DNA from: Limimaricola soesokkakensis
Lineage (GTDB): Bacteria > Pseudomonadota > Alphaproteobacteria > Rhodobacterales > Rhodobacteraceae
Direction of reading: 5' to 3'
DNA: 64,000 nucleotides
Assembly (NCBI RefSeq): GCF_900172345.1
Contig: NZ_FWFY01000005.1
Location: forward strand, 182,536 to 246,535
Below, piece after piece: positions 18,144 through 27,014 of this stretch. Position 1 is the stretch's first letter. Each line of letters begins with the position of its first letter. The notes below the pieces were generated by a model. The model saw only the letters and a program-made list of their open reading frames with translations. It was not told the origin of the DNA and made no database searches. The position numbers and the translations under genes are program-made.

Positions 18144-19664
18144 ATGCTCAAGACCAAGCACCTGATTGCCGGAGAATGGCTCGACGGCAGCACGACCTTC
18201 GAGAACCAGCCGATCCACGGCACGCCGGAGACGTTCCAGGCGGGCAACCCCGAGCTGGTCGAGCGGGCCTGCGCGGCGGCCGAGGCGGCCTTCGACAGCT
18301 ATTCGTCCACCAGCGGCGCGCAGCGCGCCGCCTTCCTGCGCCGCATCGGTCAGGAGATCGAGGCGCGCGGCGCCGAGATCACCGAGATCGGCATGCGCGA
18401 GACCGGTCTGCCGGAGGCGCGGCTCAACGGCGAGCGCGGGCGCACCGTGGCCCAGCTCAACCTCTTTGCCGACCATGTCGAGGCGGGTAAGCATCTCGAC
18501 CTGCGCCACGACAAGGCGCTGCCCGAGCGCCAGCCGCTGCCGCGCCCCGAGTTGCGGATGATGCAGCGCCCGATCGGCCCGGTGGCAGTGTTCGGCGCCT
18601 CGAACTTCCCGCTCGCCTTCTCGAGCGCGGGTGGCGACACGGCGGCGGCGCTGGCGGCGGGCTGCCCGGTTGTGGTTAAGGGCCACTCGGCGCATCCCGG
18701 CGTGGCCGACATCGTGGCGCAGGCGGTCGATGCCGCGCGCGTGGCCGAGGGGCTGCATCCCGGCGTGTTCGGCCAGATCCAGGGCGGCAACCGCGCCGTG
18801 GGCGAGGCACTGGTGCGCCAGCCGCTGATCCGCGCCGTGGGCTTCACCGGCTCTCTCGCCGGTGGCCGCGCCCTGTTCGATCTTTGCGCGCAGCGGCCCG
18901 ACCCGATCCCGTTCTTTGGAGAGCTGGGCTCGATCAACCCGGTCTTCGTGCTGCCGCGCGCGCTCGCCGCGCGGGGCGGCGAGATCGCCACCGGCTGGGC
19001 CGCGTCGCTGCTGATGGGGGCGGGGCAGTTCTGCACCAATCCCGGCGTCGTGGTCCTGCCCGCGGGCGACCGGGCCGAGAGCTTCGTCGATGCCGCGCAG
19101 GCGGCGCTGAACGAAGCGCCCGATCAGCCGATGCTGACGCCGGGCATCGCCGGCGCCTACCGCGCGGCGCGCGAGGCGATGGCGGCCAATGGCCGGGCCG
19201 AAACCCGGCTTGCGCGCGAGAGCGACGCCCGCTACGCCGCGCCCGCGCTCTTCGTGACCCGCGCCAGCGACTGGCTCGCCGATACCTCGTTGCACGAGGA
19301 AGCTTTCGGCCCGCTTGGTGTCGTGGTTCTGGCCCAGAACGTCGACGAGATGCGCGCCGTGGCGCGGGAGTTGGAGGGACAGCTCACCGCGACGCTGCAG
19401 ATCGAGGAGGGCGATGCGGAGGATGCAGCGCCGCTCTTGCGCCTGCTCGAACGCAAGGCGGGCCGGGTGCTGGCCAACGGCTTCCCGACCGGGGTCGAGG
19501 TCTGCGACGCCATGGTGCATGGCGGGCCATACCCCGCCTCCACCAATTTCGGCGCCACCTCGGTCGGCACGCTGTCGATCCGTCGCTTCCTGCGCCCGGT
19601 CTGCTTCCAGAACATCCCCGAGGCGCTGCTGCCCGACGAGATGCGCGGAGGCGCCCTGTCGTGA
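18144..19664 (+). CDS. Aldehyde dehydrogenase, 2-ketoglutarate semialdehyde type
   Basis: A 506-residue NAD(P)-dependent aldehyde dehydrogenase. The catalytic cysteine is C297 in GAGQFCTNPG and the general base is E260 in FFGELGSINP. Both contexts are typical of the ketoglutarate-semialdehyde (2,5-dioxovalerate) dehydrogenase subgroup. The N-terminal KHLIAGEWLDG is also usual. It overlaps the KDG kinase start (GTGA), so it belongs to the alginate operon. Known family members finish oxidative sugar-acid routes to 2-oxoglutarate. In the standard alginate route no such step is needed, so it may oxidise a uronate aldehyde or serve a parallel branch. Confidence 0.8.
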   Translation: MLKTKHLIAGEWLDGSTTFENQPIHGTPETFQAGNPELVERACAAAEAAFDSYSSTSGAQRAAFLRRIGQEIEARGAEITEIGMRETGLPEARLNGERGRTVAQLNLFADHVEAGKHLDLRHDKALPERQPLPRPELRMMQRPIGPVAVFGASNFPLAFSSAGGDTAAALAAGCPVVVKGHSAHPGVADIVAQAVDAARVAEGLHPGVFGQIQGGNRAVGEALVRQPLIRAVGFTGSLAGGRALFDLCAQRPDPIPFFGELGSINPVFVLPRALAARGGEIATGWAASLLMGAGQFCTNPGVVVLPAGDRAESFVDAAQAALNEAPDQPMLTPGIAGAYRAAREAMAANGRAETRLARESDARYAAPALFVTRASDWLADTSLHEEAFGPLGVVVLAQNVDEMRAVARELEGQLTATLQIEEGDAEDAAPLLRLLERKAGRVLANGFPTGVEVCDAMVHGGPYPASTNFGATSVGTLSIRRFLRPVCFQNIPEALLPDEMRGGALS

Positions 19665-20605
19665 CGCCGCCCCTCATCCTCTTCGTCGGGGAGCCGATGA
19701 TCGAGCTGTCGGTGCCTCAGGCGCAGGAGACCGCCCGGCTCGGCGTGGCGGGTGACGTGCTCAACGCCGCGATCTACATGCGGCGCGCCCTGCGCGGCGC
19801 GGCGCGGGTCGAACTGGTGACGGCGCTGGGACACGACCGGTTCTCGGACCGGATCATGAGCTTCGCCGAAGCGCATGGCGTCGGCGTCGCGCGCATTCGC
19901 CTCGACCCCGATCGCGGCCCCGGCCTCTACGCGATCGAGACCGATGCCGAGGGCGAGCGCAGCTTTGCCTATTGGCGTGACGCCTCGGCGGCGCGGCGGA
20001 TGTTCGGTCCCGACGCGCCCCCCGATTTCTCGGCGCTGGACGGGGCGAGCCACGTCTTCCTATCGGCCATCACGCTGGCGATCCTGTCGGCGCCGGTGCG
20101 CGCGGCGCTGCTCGATCGGCTGGCGTCGCTGCGGCGGGCGGGCGTGACGGTCTGCTTCGACAGCAATTACCGGCCGCGCCTGTGGGAGAGCGTGGCGGTC
20201 GCGCGCGCGGCTGTCGACCGGGCCTGGGCGGTCACCGATATCGGCTTTCCTTCGATCGACGACGAGGTGGCGCTGTTCGGTGAAAGCGAGGCGGAGGCGA
20301 CGCGTCGGCTCTCAAGGTATGACATGTCGCTTTGCGTCCTGAAACGCGGCGGGGCGGGGCCACGGTTGCTGGTGCCGGACCCGGGCGGAAGCGAGCCGGT
20401 CTTCGCGCAAGCGGAGCGGGTCGTCGATACCACCGGCGCGGGCGACAGCTTCGACGGTACCTTTCTTGCGGCCTGGGTCGAGGGGCAGGGCGTCGACGAT
20501 GCGCTGCGCCGCGCCCACGAGATGGCCGCGCGGGTGGTTGCCGCGCCCGGCGCGATCCTGCCCGCCACCACTAGCGAGGAGGCTGCGGCGGCTCGCGCGT
20601 CCTGA
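19661..20605 (+). CDS. kdgK: 2-keto-3-deoxygluconate kinase (PfkB family)
   Basis: A 314-residue ribokinase-family enzyme starting at GTG 19661, which overlaps the previous stop (GTGA). The N-terminal ILFVGEPMIELS is the KdgK signature. FDSNYRPRLW and the C-terminal DTTGAGDSFDGTF, with catalytic D262, are also present. It phosphorylates KDG to KDPG, joining the alginate route to the Entner-Doudoroff pathway. No KDPG aldolase gene is in the window. It is the last clearly cytoplasmic enzyme of the operon. Confidence 0.85.
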   Translation: MTPPLILFVGEPMIELSVPQAQETARLGVAGDVLNAAIYMRRALRGAARVELVTALGHDRFSDRIMSFAEAHGVGVARIRLDPDRGPGLYAIETDAEGERSFAYWRDASAARRMFGPDAPPDFSALDGASHVFLSAITLAILSAPVRAALLDRLASLRRAGVTVCFDSNYRPRLWESVAVARAAVDRAWAVTDIGFPSIDDEVALFGESEAEATRRLSRYDMSLCVLKRGGAGPRLLVPDPGGSEPVFAQAERVVDTTGAGDSFDGTFLAAWVEGQGVDDALRRAHEMAARVVAAPGAILPATTSEEAAAARAS

Positions 20606-20675
20606 CGGCATCGACCAGTCCATTTTCCAGTTTCCCGGCGCGCATGCGCCTTTTGACCGCTCGGGGAGGAGCGAC

Positions 20676-22142
20676 ATGACGAACATCACCATTGGATTGC
20701 GCAGCGGAGTCACGCTGTTTCTGGCCGGCGCGCTCTGGCCCGCCACTCAGGTCGCGGCACAGGCGCCCGAGTCCTGCGCCGACATCTCGCCACTGGCCAT
20801 CGTCTCGGCCAGCGATGACGGCAGCTTCGACGCCGAATACGGGCCCGATCGGGTTTTCGACAATGATTTCGACCCGGATTCGCGCTGGTCGTCAGAAGGG
20901 GCGGGCAAGCAGCTCACCCTCGATCTGGGCGAGGCGCAGGCGCTGCGCGAGGTCGGGCTCGCCTTCTACAAAGGCGACGAGCGGCGCACCAGTTTCGACC
21001 TGGAGGCCTCCGAGGATGGCGATAGCTGGACCTCGCTGATCTCGGGCGGCCAGAGCGCCGGGCAGAGCACCGCGATCGAGCGGTTCGAGGTGCCGGCGAC
21101 CCCGGCGCGCTACCTGCGGCTCACGGGGCAGGGCAACGAGGCCAGCGGCTGGAACAGCCTGATCGAGGTGCAGGCCTATGGCTGCGGCTCGGGTGAGGTC
21201 GCGGAGTTGAGCGACGGCAGCGACACGGCGCGGGTGGCCAACATGAGCAAGACCGGGCTGGACCTGCGCATCGACGTGCCCCCCAGCGAGAACTTCGACC
21301 TGACCGGCTGGAAGCTGACGTTGCCCGCCGATCTCGACCAGGACGGCAAGGTCGACGAGATCTCCGAGAACGAGTTGCAGGGCTGGTCCGACGACCGGTT
21401 CTTCTACACCGACCCGGTCACCGGCGGCATGGTGTTCCGCACCGTGCCGGGCGGCTTCACCACCTCCGGCTCGAGCTATGCCCGCTCAGAGCTGCGCGAG
21501 ATGATCCGCCGTGGCGACGAGAACATCTCCACTCGCAACGACGATGGCACGCCCACGGCCAACAACTGGGTCTTCTCTTCGGCCCCCGAAGAGGCGCAGG
21601 CGATGGCGGGCGGCGTCGACGGCGTGATGCGTGCGACGCTGGCGGTGAACCAGGTTACCCGGATCGGCGAGGCGGGCAAGGTGGGCCGCGTCATCATTGG
21701 CCAGATCCACGCCAAGGACGACGAGCCGATCCGGCTTTATTACCGCAAGCTCCCCGGCAACAAGTTCGGCTCGATCTATTTCGCGCATGAGGCGGTGGGC
21801 GAGGACGACGTCTATGTCGAGATGATCGGCAGCCGCGGCAATCACGCCGAGAACCCCGATGACGGCATCGCGCTCGACGAGACCTTCGCCTACGAAATCG
21901 CGGTGCGCGGCGAGGAGCGCGACGGCGTCGAGCACCCGATGCTGCATGTCGCGATCACCCGCGACGATGGAAGCCGCATCGAGGCCGAGCCCTACGACAT
22001 GAGCGAGAGCGGCTACTCGGTCGCGGACGACTTCATGTATTTCAAGGCGGGCGCCTATTCGCAGAACAACACCAGCGATCGGCCGGATCGCGATTACGAC
22101 CAGGTGACATTCTTCGAACTGGATGTGGAGCACGGCTCCTGA
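20676..22142 (+). CDS. Secreted PL7 alginate lyase with F5/8-type domain
   Basis: A 488-residue protein with a signal peptide (residues 1 to about 28, ending QVAAQ). A discoidin/F5-8 type C domain, possibly carbohydrate binding, spans residues about 33-170. A PL7 beta-jelly-roll follows from about residue 205. PL7 marks are RSELREM with R270, GQIH with Q343 and H345, and YFKAGAYSQ with catalytic Y461. The QIH form is usually linked to activity on guluronate-containing blocks. ATG 20676 follows GGGGAGGA. It would make the first cuts in alginate outside the cell or in the periplasm. A hairpin follows the gene. Confidence 0.9.
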   Translation: MTNITIGLRSGVTLFLAGALWPATQVAAQAPESCADISPLAIVSASDDGSFDAEYGPDRVFDNDFDPDSRWSSEGAGKQLTLDLGEAQALREVGLAFYKGDERRTSFDLEASEDGDSWTSLISGGQSAGQSTAIERFEVPATPARYLRLTGQGNEASGWNSLIEVQAYGCGSGEVAELSDGSDTARVANMSKTGLDLRIDVPPSENFDLTGWKLTLPADLDQDGKVDEISENELQGWSDDRFFYTDPVTGGMVFRTVPGGFTTSGSSYARSELREMIRRGDENISTRNDDGTPTANNWVFSSAPEEAQAMAGGVDGVMRATLAVNQVTRIGEAGKVGRVIIGQIHAKDDEPIRLYYRKLPGNKFGSIYFAHEAVGEDDVYVEMIGSRGNHAENPDDGIALDETFAYEIAVRGEERDGVEHPMLHVAITRDDGSRIEAEPYDMSESGYSVADDFMYFKAGAYSQNNTSDRPDRDYDQVTFFELDVEHGS

Positions 22143-22162
22143 CATCGCAGATCGATGGCGGC

Positions 22163-22183
22163 GGCCGGGGGTGTCTCCCGGCC
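22163..22183 (+). terminator. Hairpin after the PL7 gene
   Basis: GGCCGGG (22163-22169) pairs with CCCGGCC (22177-22183) around a seven-base loop, 20 bases past the PL7 stop. It lacks a clear T tract, so it may be a weak terminator before the MATE gene. Confidence 0.45.
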
Positions 22184-22318
22184 GTCCGCATGCACGACCC
22201 CGCAGGTCGGAGCGGGCCCCGGGGGCCCTTGTCGTCGCTTGTGGCGCGCGCGTCGCGCCGGGTTTCGATTTTCGAGCGCAGGTCTCAAGGGGGGCCGCGC
22301 CAATCGGTTTGATGGAAC

Positions 22319-23686
22319 ATGATGTCTGACACTGCCACCCGCCGCGCGACGCCCTCGAACCGCACCGTTTTCGACGTCGCATGGCCGCTGACCTTCAAGG
22401 CGATGATGGTCAACGGCATCGTGCTGATCGACGCCTATCTCGTCTCGGGGCTGGGCGAGCCGGCGCTGGCCGCGATGGGTCTCGCTTCGGCCTTCGGCAC
22501 GCTGCTGGTCGGCACGCTCTTCGCCTTCTCCACCGCCACCCAGATCCGGTTGGCCCAGGCGGTCGGTTCGGGCCGACCGGTGGCGCTCAAGACCGGGTTT
22601 TATGCCGGGCTGATCACCAACCTCGCGGTCGCCATGATCGGCATCGTCTTCGTCGCGGCCTTCGGGGGGCTGGTCCTCGACCGCATCGCGCATACGCCCT
22701 GGATCGCCGAGCAGGCGCGCTCGTATCTCAATATCTTCCTCTTGGTGGTGCTCTGCGAGGCGGTAGCGCAATGCGTGGGCAGCTTCTTCAACGGCAGCGG
22801 CCGTACCATCATCCCGCTCAAGAGCTATGTGTTCGCGATCCCGATCAACGTGGCGACGAGTTACCTGCTGATCCATGGGGCGGGCGGACTGCCGGGGCTC
22901 GGCGTCACCGGTGCCGCGATCGGCAGCGCGCTCGGAGCTCTGGCCCGTACCCTCTACCTCGCCCGTGCCTTTCACCGCGAAACCGGCAGCTATCGGGACG
23001 AACCGGGCTGGCTCAACGGCACGCTGTGGCAGTCGCTGGGGCGACATCTCAACTTCTCGATGCCGATCGCCGGCACCTTCGTCAGCAACGCGGTCGCGAA
23101 CTATGCAGCGATGCTGCTCTTCGCCAAGATGAGCGTGAACCAGTTCGCCGCGATGACGCTGATCCTGCCATGGGTTCAGGCGGCGGGAACCTTCGGCATC
23201 GCCTGGGCGCAATCGACGGGCATCATCGTGGCGCAGCTCCTGGGCAGCAACCGCAGCGGCGATGAGCTGGACCGCTTCCTCGGCCGCGCCTGGCGCATGG
23301 CCTTCGTCGCGGCCGGGCTGGTCTCGACCACCTACCTCTTCATCTGCCTCGGATCAGGCTGGATCTATGGAAATCTCGAACAGGAAACCACTGCGGCGCT
23401 GCTGAGCTTCCTGCCAGTGCTGCTGCTTCTGCCCTTTCCCAAGGGATCGAACGCGATCTGCGGCCAGACGCTGCGGGCGGGGGGCGACACGCTCTACGTG
23501 ATGAACATCTTTGTCGCGGCGCAATGGCTGGTGCGGATTCCGCTGACCGCGCTTTTCGTGCTGCATCTCGACCTGTCGGTGACCTGGGTCTTCGCGCTGT
23601 TCCTGGTCGAGGAGCTGGTCAAGTTCCCGCTTTTCCACCTGCGGCTCTACAAGGGCGAATGGAAGCGCGGCCTCGCCGCGGAGTGA
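22319..23686 (+). CDS. MATE family transporter
   Basis: A 455-residue membrane protein with 12 predicted helices in two repeated halves, typical of multidrug and toxin extrusion proteins. Family marks include LIDAYLVSGLGEPALAAMG in the first half and the matching segment of the second half around FAAMTLILPWVQAAGTFG. It follows the PL7 gene by 176 bases on the same strand and may be read with the alginate operon. MATE proteins normally export cationic compounds in exchange for Na+ or H+. No known alginate step needs one, so its substrate is open. Confidence 0.8.
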   Translation: MMSDTATRRATPSNRTVFDVAWPLTFKAMMVNGIVLIDAYLVSGLGEPALAAMGLASAFGTLLVGTLFAFSTATQIRLAQAVGSGRPVALKTGFYAGLITNLAVAMIGIVFVAAFGGLVLDRIAHTPWIAEQARSYLNIFLLVVLCEAVAQCVGSFFNGSGRTIIPLKSYVFAIPINVATSYLLIHGAGGLPGLGVTGAAIGSALGALARTLYLARAFHRETGSYRDEPGWLNGTLWQSLGRHLNFSMPIAGTFVSNAVANYAAMLLFAKMSVNQFAAMTLILPWVQAAGTFGIAWAQSTGIIVAQLLGSNRSGDELDRFLGRAWRMAFVAAGLVSTTYLFICLGSGWIYGNLEQETTAALLSFLPVLLLLPFPKGSNAICGQTLRAGGDTLYVMNIFVAAQWLVRIPLTALFVLHLDLSVTWVFALFLVEELVKFPLFHLRLYKGEWKRGLAAE

Positions 23687-23713
23687 GGTCTGCGTCCAAC
23701 CGTCGAGGTGGGC

Positions 23714-24208
23714 TCAGTCCTGTAGGCCGTCGCTGAATCTCACCTCACCTTCCGGCCGGTCGCCTTCGAAGGCGAGCCACTGAACATGCCTCGTTGGAAT
23801 ATCCTTGTAGGTGAGCGCACCGTCGCTGACGAAGCCGAACCGCCCGTAGAAGGCAGGGTCGCCGATCAGCACGCACCCTTTCGCTCCCTGGGCGCCGAGC
23901 AGCGTCAGACCGGCTTGCATCAGAGCCGAGCCGATCCCCACGCCTTGCCGGGCGGGCAGGACGGAGACCGGACCCACTCCGAACCAGCCTTCGCGCGTCT
24001 TGCCGATTGCGGCTGGCGAGAACGCGACATGGCCCGAAATCTCGTCTCCTTCGAGCGCGACCAGCGAGAGGGCGAGGTCACCGTCCCGCCGCAGCCTGTC
24101 CAGCGCGTCGACCTCCGTGCCGTCGCTGAAGCGCATCCGCTCGAAGGCGGCGATCGTCAGCCGGCGGATCGCATCCACGTCGGCCGGGGTTTCCGAACGA
24201 ATGATCAT
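23714..24208 (-). CDS. GNAT family N-acetyltransferase
   Basis: A 164-residue protein starting MIIRSETPADVDAIRRL at ATG 24208; an in-frame ATG two codons earlier is possible. The acetyl-CoA binding motif is GPVSVLPARQGVGIGSALM, and the C-terminal part GDPAFYGRFGF is typical of the YhbS-like subgroup. It is convergent with the MATE gene and is the last minus-strand gene after the mannonate dehydratase. The substrate is unknown, and its part in the sugar operon is doubtful. Confidence 0.75.
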   Translation of the reverse strand: MIIRSETPADVDAIRRLTIAAFERMRFSDGTEVDALDRLRRDGDLALSLVALEGDEISGHVAFSPAAIGKTREGWFGVGPVSVLPARQGVGIGSALMQAGLTLLGAQGAKGCVLIGDPAFYGRFGFVSDGALTYKDIPTRHVQWLAFEGDRPEGEVRFSDGLQD

Positions 24209-24356
24209 GGCCATGCATGAGGCCCGAAACGGATAGCCGTGGCAAGGCACTCGCCATTCAGGACGGGTTTGGCCTGACAGCAGGGCCGGGCGCGATAAGT
24301 CCCCGGACGCCCGGCCGTAAGCGGAGCAGGGACGCTCGCTCCGCCCGGGATGCGCC

Positions 24357-25583
24357 TTAGTAGTTCCACATCGTGCCATCCTCGAGCCGCACGACGGGAT
24401 GGCTGCCGGGCCGGTATTCGTAGCGCGCGGCCTCCGTCTCGTCGAAATCGACGCCGAGACCTGGCGCGTCGCTGACGAAGACCATGCCGTTCTCCATCCG
24501 GTGCTCGGACGGAAACAGCGCGTCGCATTCCGGCGTGCCCAGAACGAGATATTCCTGAATCCCGAAATTGGGCGCCCAGGCGTTGAGATGCGCATGCGCC
24601 GCCATGCAGATCGGCGAATGGCTCGGCGCCCCGTGAAAGCCGGTGCGCACATGGTGCAGCCCGGCGAGATCGACGATCCGCTTCACATGAGTGATGCCGC
24701 CGGCATAGGTAACGGCGACGCGGATGAAGTCGATCATCTCCCTCTCGATCAGCTTGTTGCAATCCCAGATCGAGTTGAACACCTCGCCTATGGCCACCGG
24801 CACGGTGGAGTGCTGCCGCAGCAGCCTGAGCGCGTCCTGATCGTCGGCGGGCGTCGGGTCCTCGAGCCAGAACAGCCGCGCCGGCTCGACCTCCTTGGCG
24901 AAGGCCGCCGCCTCGCGCGGGGTGAGCCGGTGGTGCACGTCGTGCAGGATCTTCAGCTCGGGGCCGAACCGCTCTCGGATCCGCATCAGCGCCTCGGGCA
25001 TGAAGCGGATGTATTTCTCGCTGTCCCAGATCTCGAGCTTGGGCCGGATGCCGCTGTAATCGGTGATGTAGTTCTTCACGTCGCCCTTCGTCTCGGGCAC
25101 GGCATAGCTCGCCGTCGGCATGCCGGGGATGCCGCATTGCACGCGCACCGCCTTGTAGCCCTGTTCGACGTAATGGGCGATCGAGTCCATCAGATCTTCA
25201 AGATCGGCGCCGGTAGCATGGGCGTAGACCAGCGCGCCGTCGCGGCTCCTACCACCGAAGAGCTGATAGAGCGGCATGTTGGCGAGCTTGCCCTTGATGT
25301 CCCAAAGCGCCATGTCGATGGCGCCGTAGGCCGCCATGGCGATGGGGCCGCGCCGGAAATAGGCGCCACGATAGAGGAACTGCCAGATGTCCTCGCTGCG
25401 GCGCGGGTCCATCCCGATCAGGTTCGGGATCAGGTAGTCCTGCAGGTATTTCGCGGGCAGGGTCTCGCGGTTGTTGAGCGTCGCGTCGCCCAGGCCATAG
25501 ACGCCCTGATCGGTCATGATCTTGAGTGTGACGTAGTTCTTGGCCGGGCCGCCGACGAACAGCTTGGCATCGGTGATCTTCAT
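24357..25583 (-). CDS. manD: D-mannonate dehydratase (ManD/RspA, enolase superfamily)
   Basis: A 408-residue enolase-superfamily enzyme. Metal ligands D215, E241 and E267 appear in LHDVHHRL, FWLEDPTP and VAIGEVFNS. Catalytic R147, Y160 and H217 are also in place, with spacing like characterised ManD proteins. The C-terminal tail ends in MWNY, where ManD carries an active-site tryptophan. The enzyme dehydrates D-mannonate to 2-keto-3-deoxygluconate, the same compound KdgK phosphorylates. Some family members act weakly on gluconate, so the substrate is probable rather than proven. It is cotranscribed with a second AlgQ-like protein. Confidence 0.82.
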   Translation of the reverse strand: MKITDAKLFVGGPAKNYVTLKIMTDQGVYGLGDATLNNRETLPAKYLQDYLIPNLIGMDPRRSEDIWQFLYRGAYFRRGPIAMAAYGAIDMALWDIKGKLANMPLYQLFGGRSRDGALVYAHATGADLEDLMDSIAHYVEQGYKAVRVQCGIPGMPTASYAVPETKGDVKNYITDYSGIRPKLEIWDSEKYIRFMPEALMRIRERFGPELKILHDVHHRLTPREAAAFAKEVEPARLFWLEDPTPADDQDALRLLRQHSTVPVAIGEVFNSIWDCNKLIEREMIDFIRVAVTYAGGITHVKRIVDLAGLHHVRTGFHGAPSHSPICMAAHAHLNAWAPNFGIQEYLVLGTPECDALFPSEHRMENGMVFVSDAPGLGVDFDETEAARYEYRPGSHPVVRLEDGTMWNY

Positions 25584-25748
25584 GGGGTCGGGTCTCCGTC
25601 GAAGCGGGCGGTGATCGCCGCTCCTGCTGGAGCGGGGACCCCGCCTGCCGGCCCTGCGGGCCGTTCATGGATCATTGAGAGCCGGGCTCGCGTAGCCCGG
25701 CGACATGTAGTGGCGCGCTACCGAGGCTGCGCGTGGCTCGAACAGTTG

Positions 25749-26876
25749 TCAGGCGAGGCCGGTCACATCCGTCCAGCTGTCGTTCCTGCGGATCAGGTCG
25801 ATGATCCGCTGGTACTGGCTGCCCTCCCTGAAGGTCGGGTAGGGCTCGACCGCCTCGCCGCGAATGTCGCGCACGAACTCGCGGGCGAGATGGTGCCAGC
25901 ACTGCTCGGTCTCGCCGCGCACATCCGGCACGGCGGCGGCGATGTCGCCGGGCAGCGGCAATTCCCGCCAAGTCTTGTTCTCGTGCAGATACAGGTGGCC
26001 GCTCCCGTAATGGCCCTTGACGTAGATCGCGCCCTTGGTGCCGTAGAAGACGACGTGATCCTCGTGGAAGCGCGGCACCAGACCGCCATGCTTGAACAGC
26101 ACCGAGACGGGGGTGTCGGCGAAGCGGCTCTCCAGCCGCGCCATCACCGTATAGGACCATTCGACATTGCTCTCGCCCCATTCGAGCGAGGGGTCGTCGA
26201 GGTTCTGGGGGATGAAGTCGCGGCGCGTGGCGAAGTTGTGCACCCCTTCGACGATCGGCGCGCGGCCCAGATCATCGCGCACCTCGCCCGCAATCGACAG
26301 GATCCTGTCACCCAGCACCGAGGTCACGATCGACAGCGTGTGGGTGAAGTTGTTGTTGAGGCGGCCGCCGCCCTCCTCCTTGCGGTGCGACCAGCCGAAG
26401 GGGATCTCGCGTTCGAGGTTGAAATGCGAGATGCATTCGACCTCGGTAGGCGCGCCGATCGCGTCTTCGGCCACGAGTCGCTTGGCATGCAGGATGCTCG
26501 GCGCGTAGCGAAAGCTCGCGGCATAGGCCGTCTTGACCCCCTTCCGCCGCGCCAGTTCGTAAAGCTCGGCCGCCGTGTCGCCCTCCGCCGTCATCGGCTT
26601 GTCACAGAACACGTGGCAGCCGAACGCGATCGCCTGCTTGATCGGTTCGTAATGGGCGCCGCCGGGGGTCGCGATAGAAACGATGTCGGGGCGGCAGGTC
26701 TCGAGCGCCTCCTGCCAGTCGGTCCCGGAATAGGGGATGTCCAAGTTCCGGGCGACCTCGTCCACGACGCTCGGGGTGCGGCCGACGGCGCCCACGACCT
26801 CGGCACCAGCGCCTCGGAACGCCTCGGCGTGACCCTGACCGGCGAAACCGGTCCCGAAAATCAAGACTCTAGTCAT
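25749..26876 (-). CDS. Gfo/Idh/MocA family oxidoreductase
   Basis: A 375-residue NAD(P)-dependent oxidoreductase. The N-terminal Rossmann loop is IFGTGFAGQGHAEAF. The catalytic-type CDKPMT motif (residue 90 region) has the family lysine, and the C-terminal half is the alpha/beta substrate domain. It sits between the second AlgQ gene and manD on the minus strand. A likely role is oxidation or reduction of a uronate or its lactone leading to mannonate, but family members act on many sugars and the substrate cannot be read from the sequence. Confidence 0.75.
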   Translation of the reverse strand: MTRVLIFGTGFAGQGHAEAFRGAGAEVVGAVGRTPSVVDEVARNLDIPYSGTDWQEALETCRPDIVSIATPGGAHYEPIKQAIAFGCHVFCDKPMTAEGDTAAELYELARRKGVKTAYAASFRYAPSILHAKRLVAEDAIGAPTEVECISHFNLEREIPFGWSHRKEEGGGRLNNNFTHTLSIVTSVLGDRILSIAGEVRDDLGRAPIVEGVHNFATRRDFIPQNLDDPSLEWGESNVEWSYTVMARLESRFADTPVSVLFKHGGLVPRFHEDHVVFYGTKGAIYVKGHYGSGHLYLHENKTWRELPLPGDIAAAVPDVRGETEQCWHHLAREFVRDIRGEAVEPYPTFREGSQYQRIIDLIRRNDSWTDVTGLA

Positions 26877-26968
26877 GTTGTCCTACTCTTGGCCTGACGG
26901 CGATTTAGGGAGTTTCTGGGTGGCCGACGCGCTCGCGCCGGATCGGTCGGTGCGCGGGCCGGGCAGGG

Positions 26969-26999
26969 GCATGCCGCGATCGGGTCGACCGCGGCATGC
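26969..26999 (-). terminator. Stem-loop after algQ2
   Basis: GCATGCCGCG (26969-26978) pairs with CGCGGCATGC (26990-26999) around an 11-base loop. It lies 16 bases past the stop of the minus-strand algQ2 gene. As after algQ1, it is placed between a binding-protein gene and the following enzyme gene and probably sets relative expression. Confidence 0.55.
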
Positions 27000-27014
27000 G
27001 AGATGCGGAGAGGC

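Noticed and set aside
24399..26897. An 832-codon plus-strand frame across manD and the oxidoreductase
   Set aside because: It runs opposite to two genes with clear motifs and crosses the gap between them without family features.
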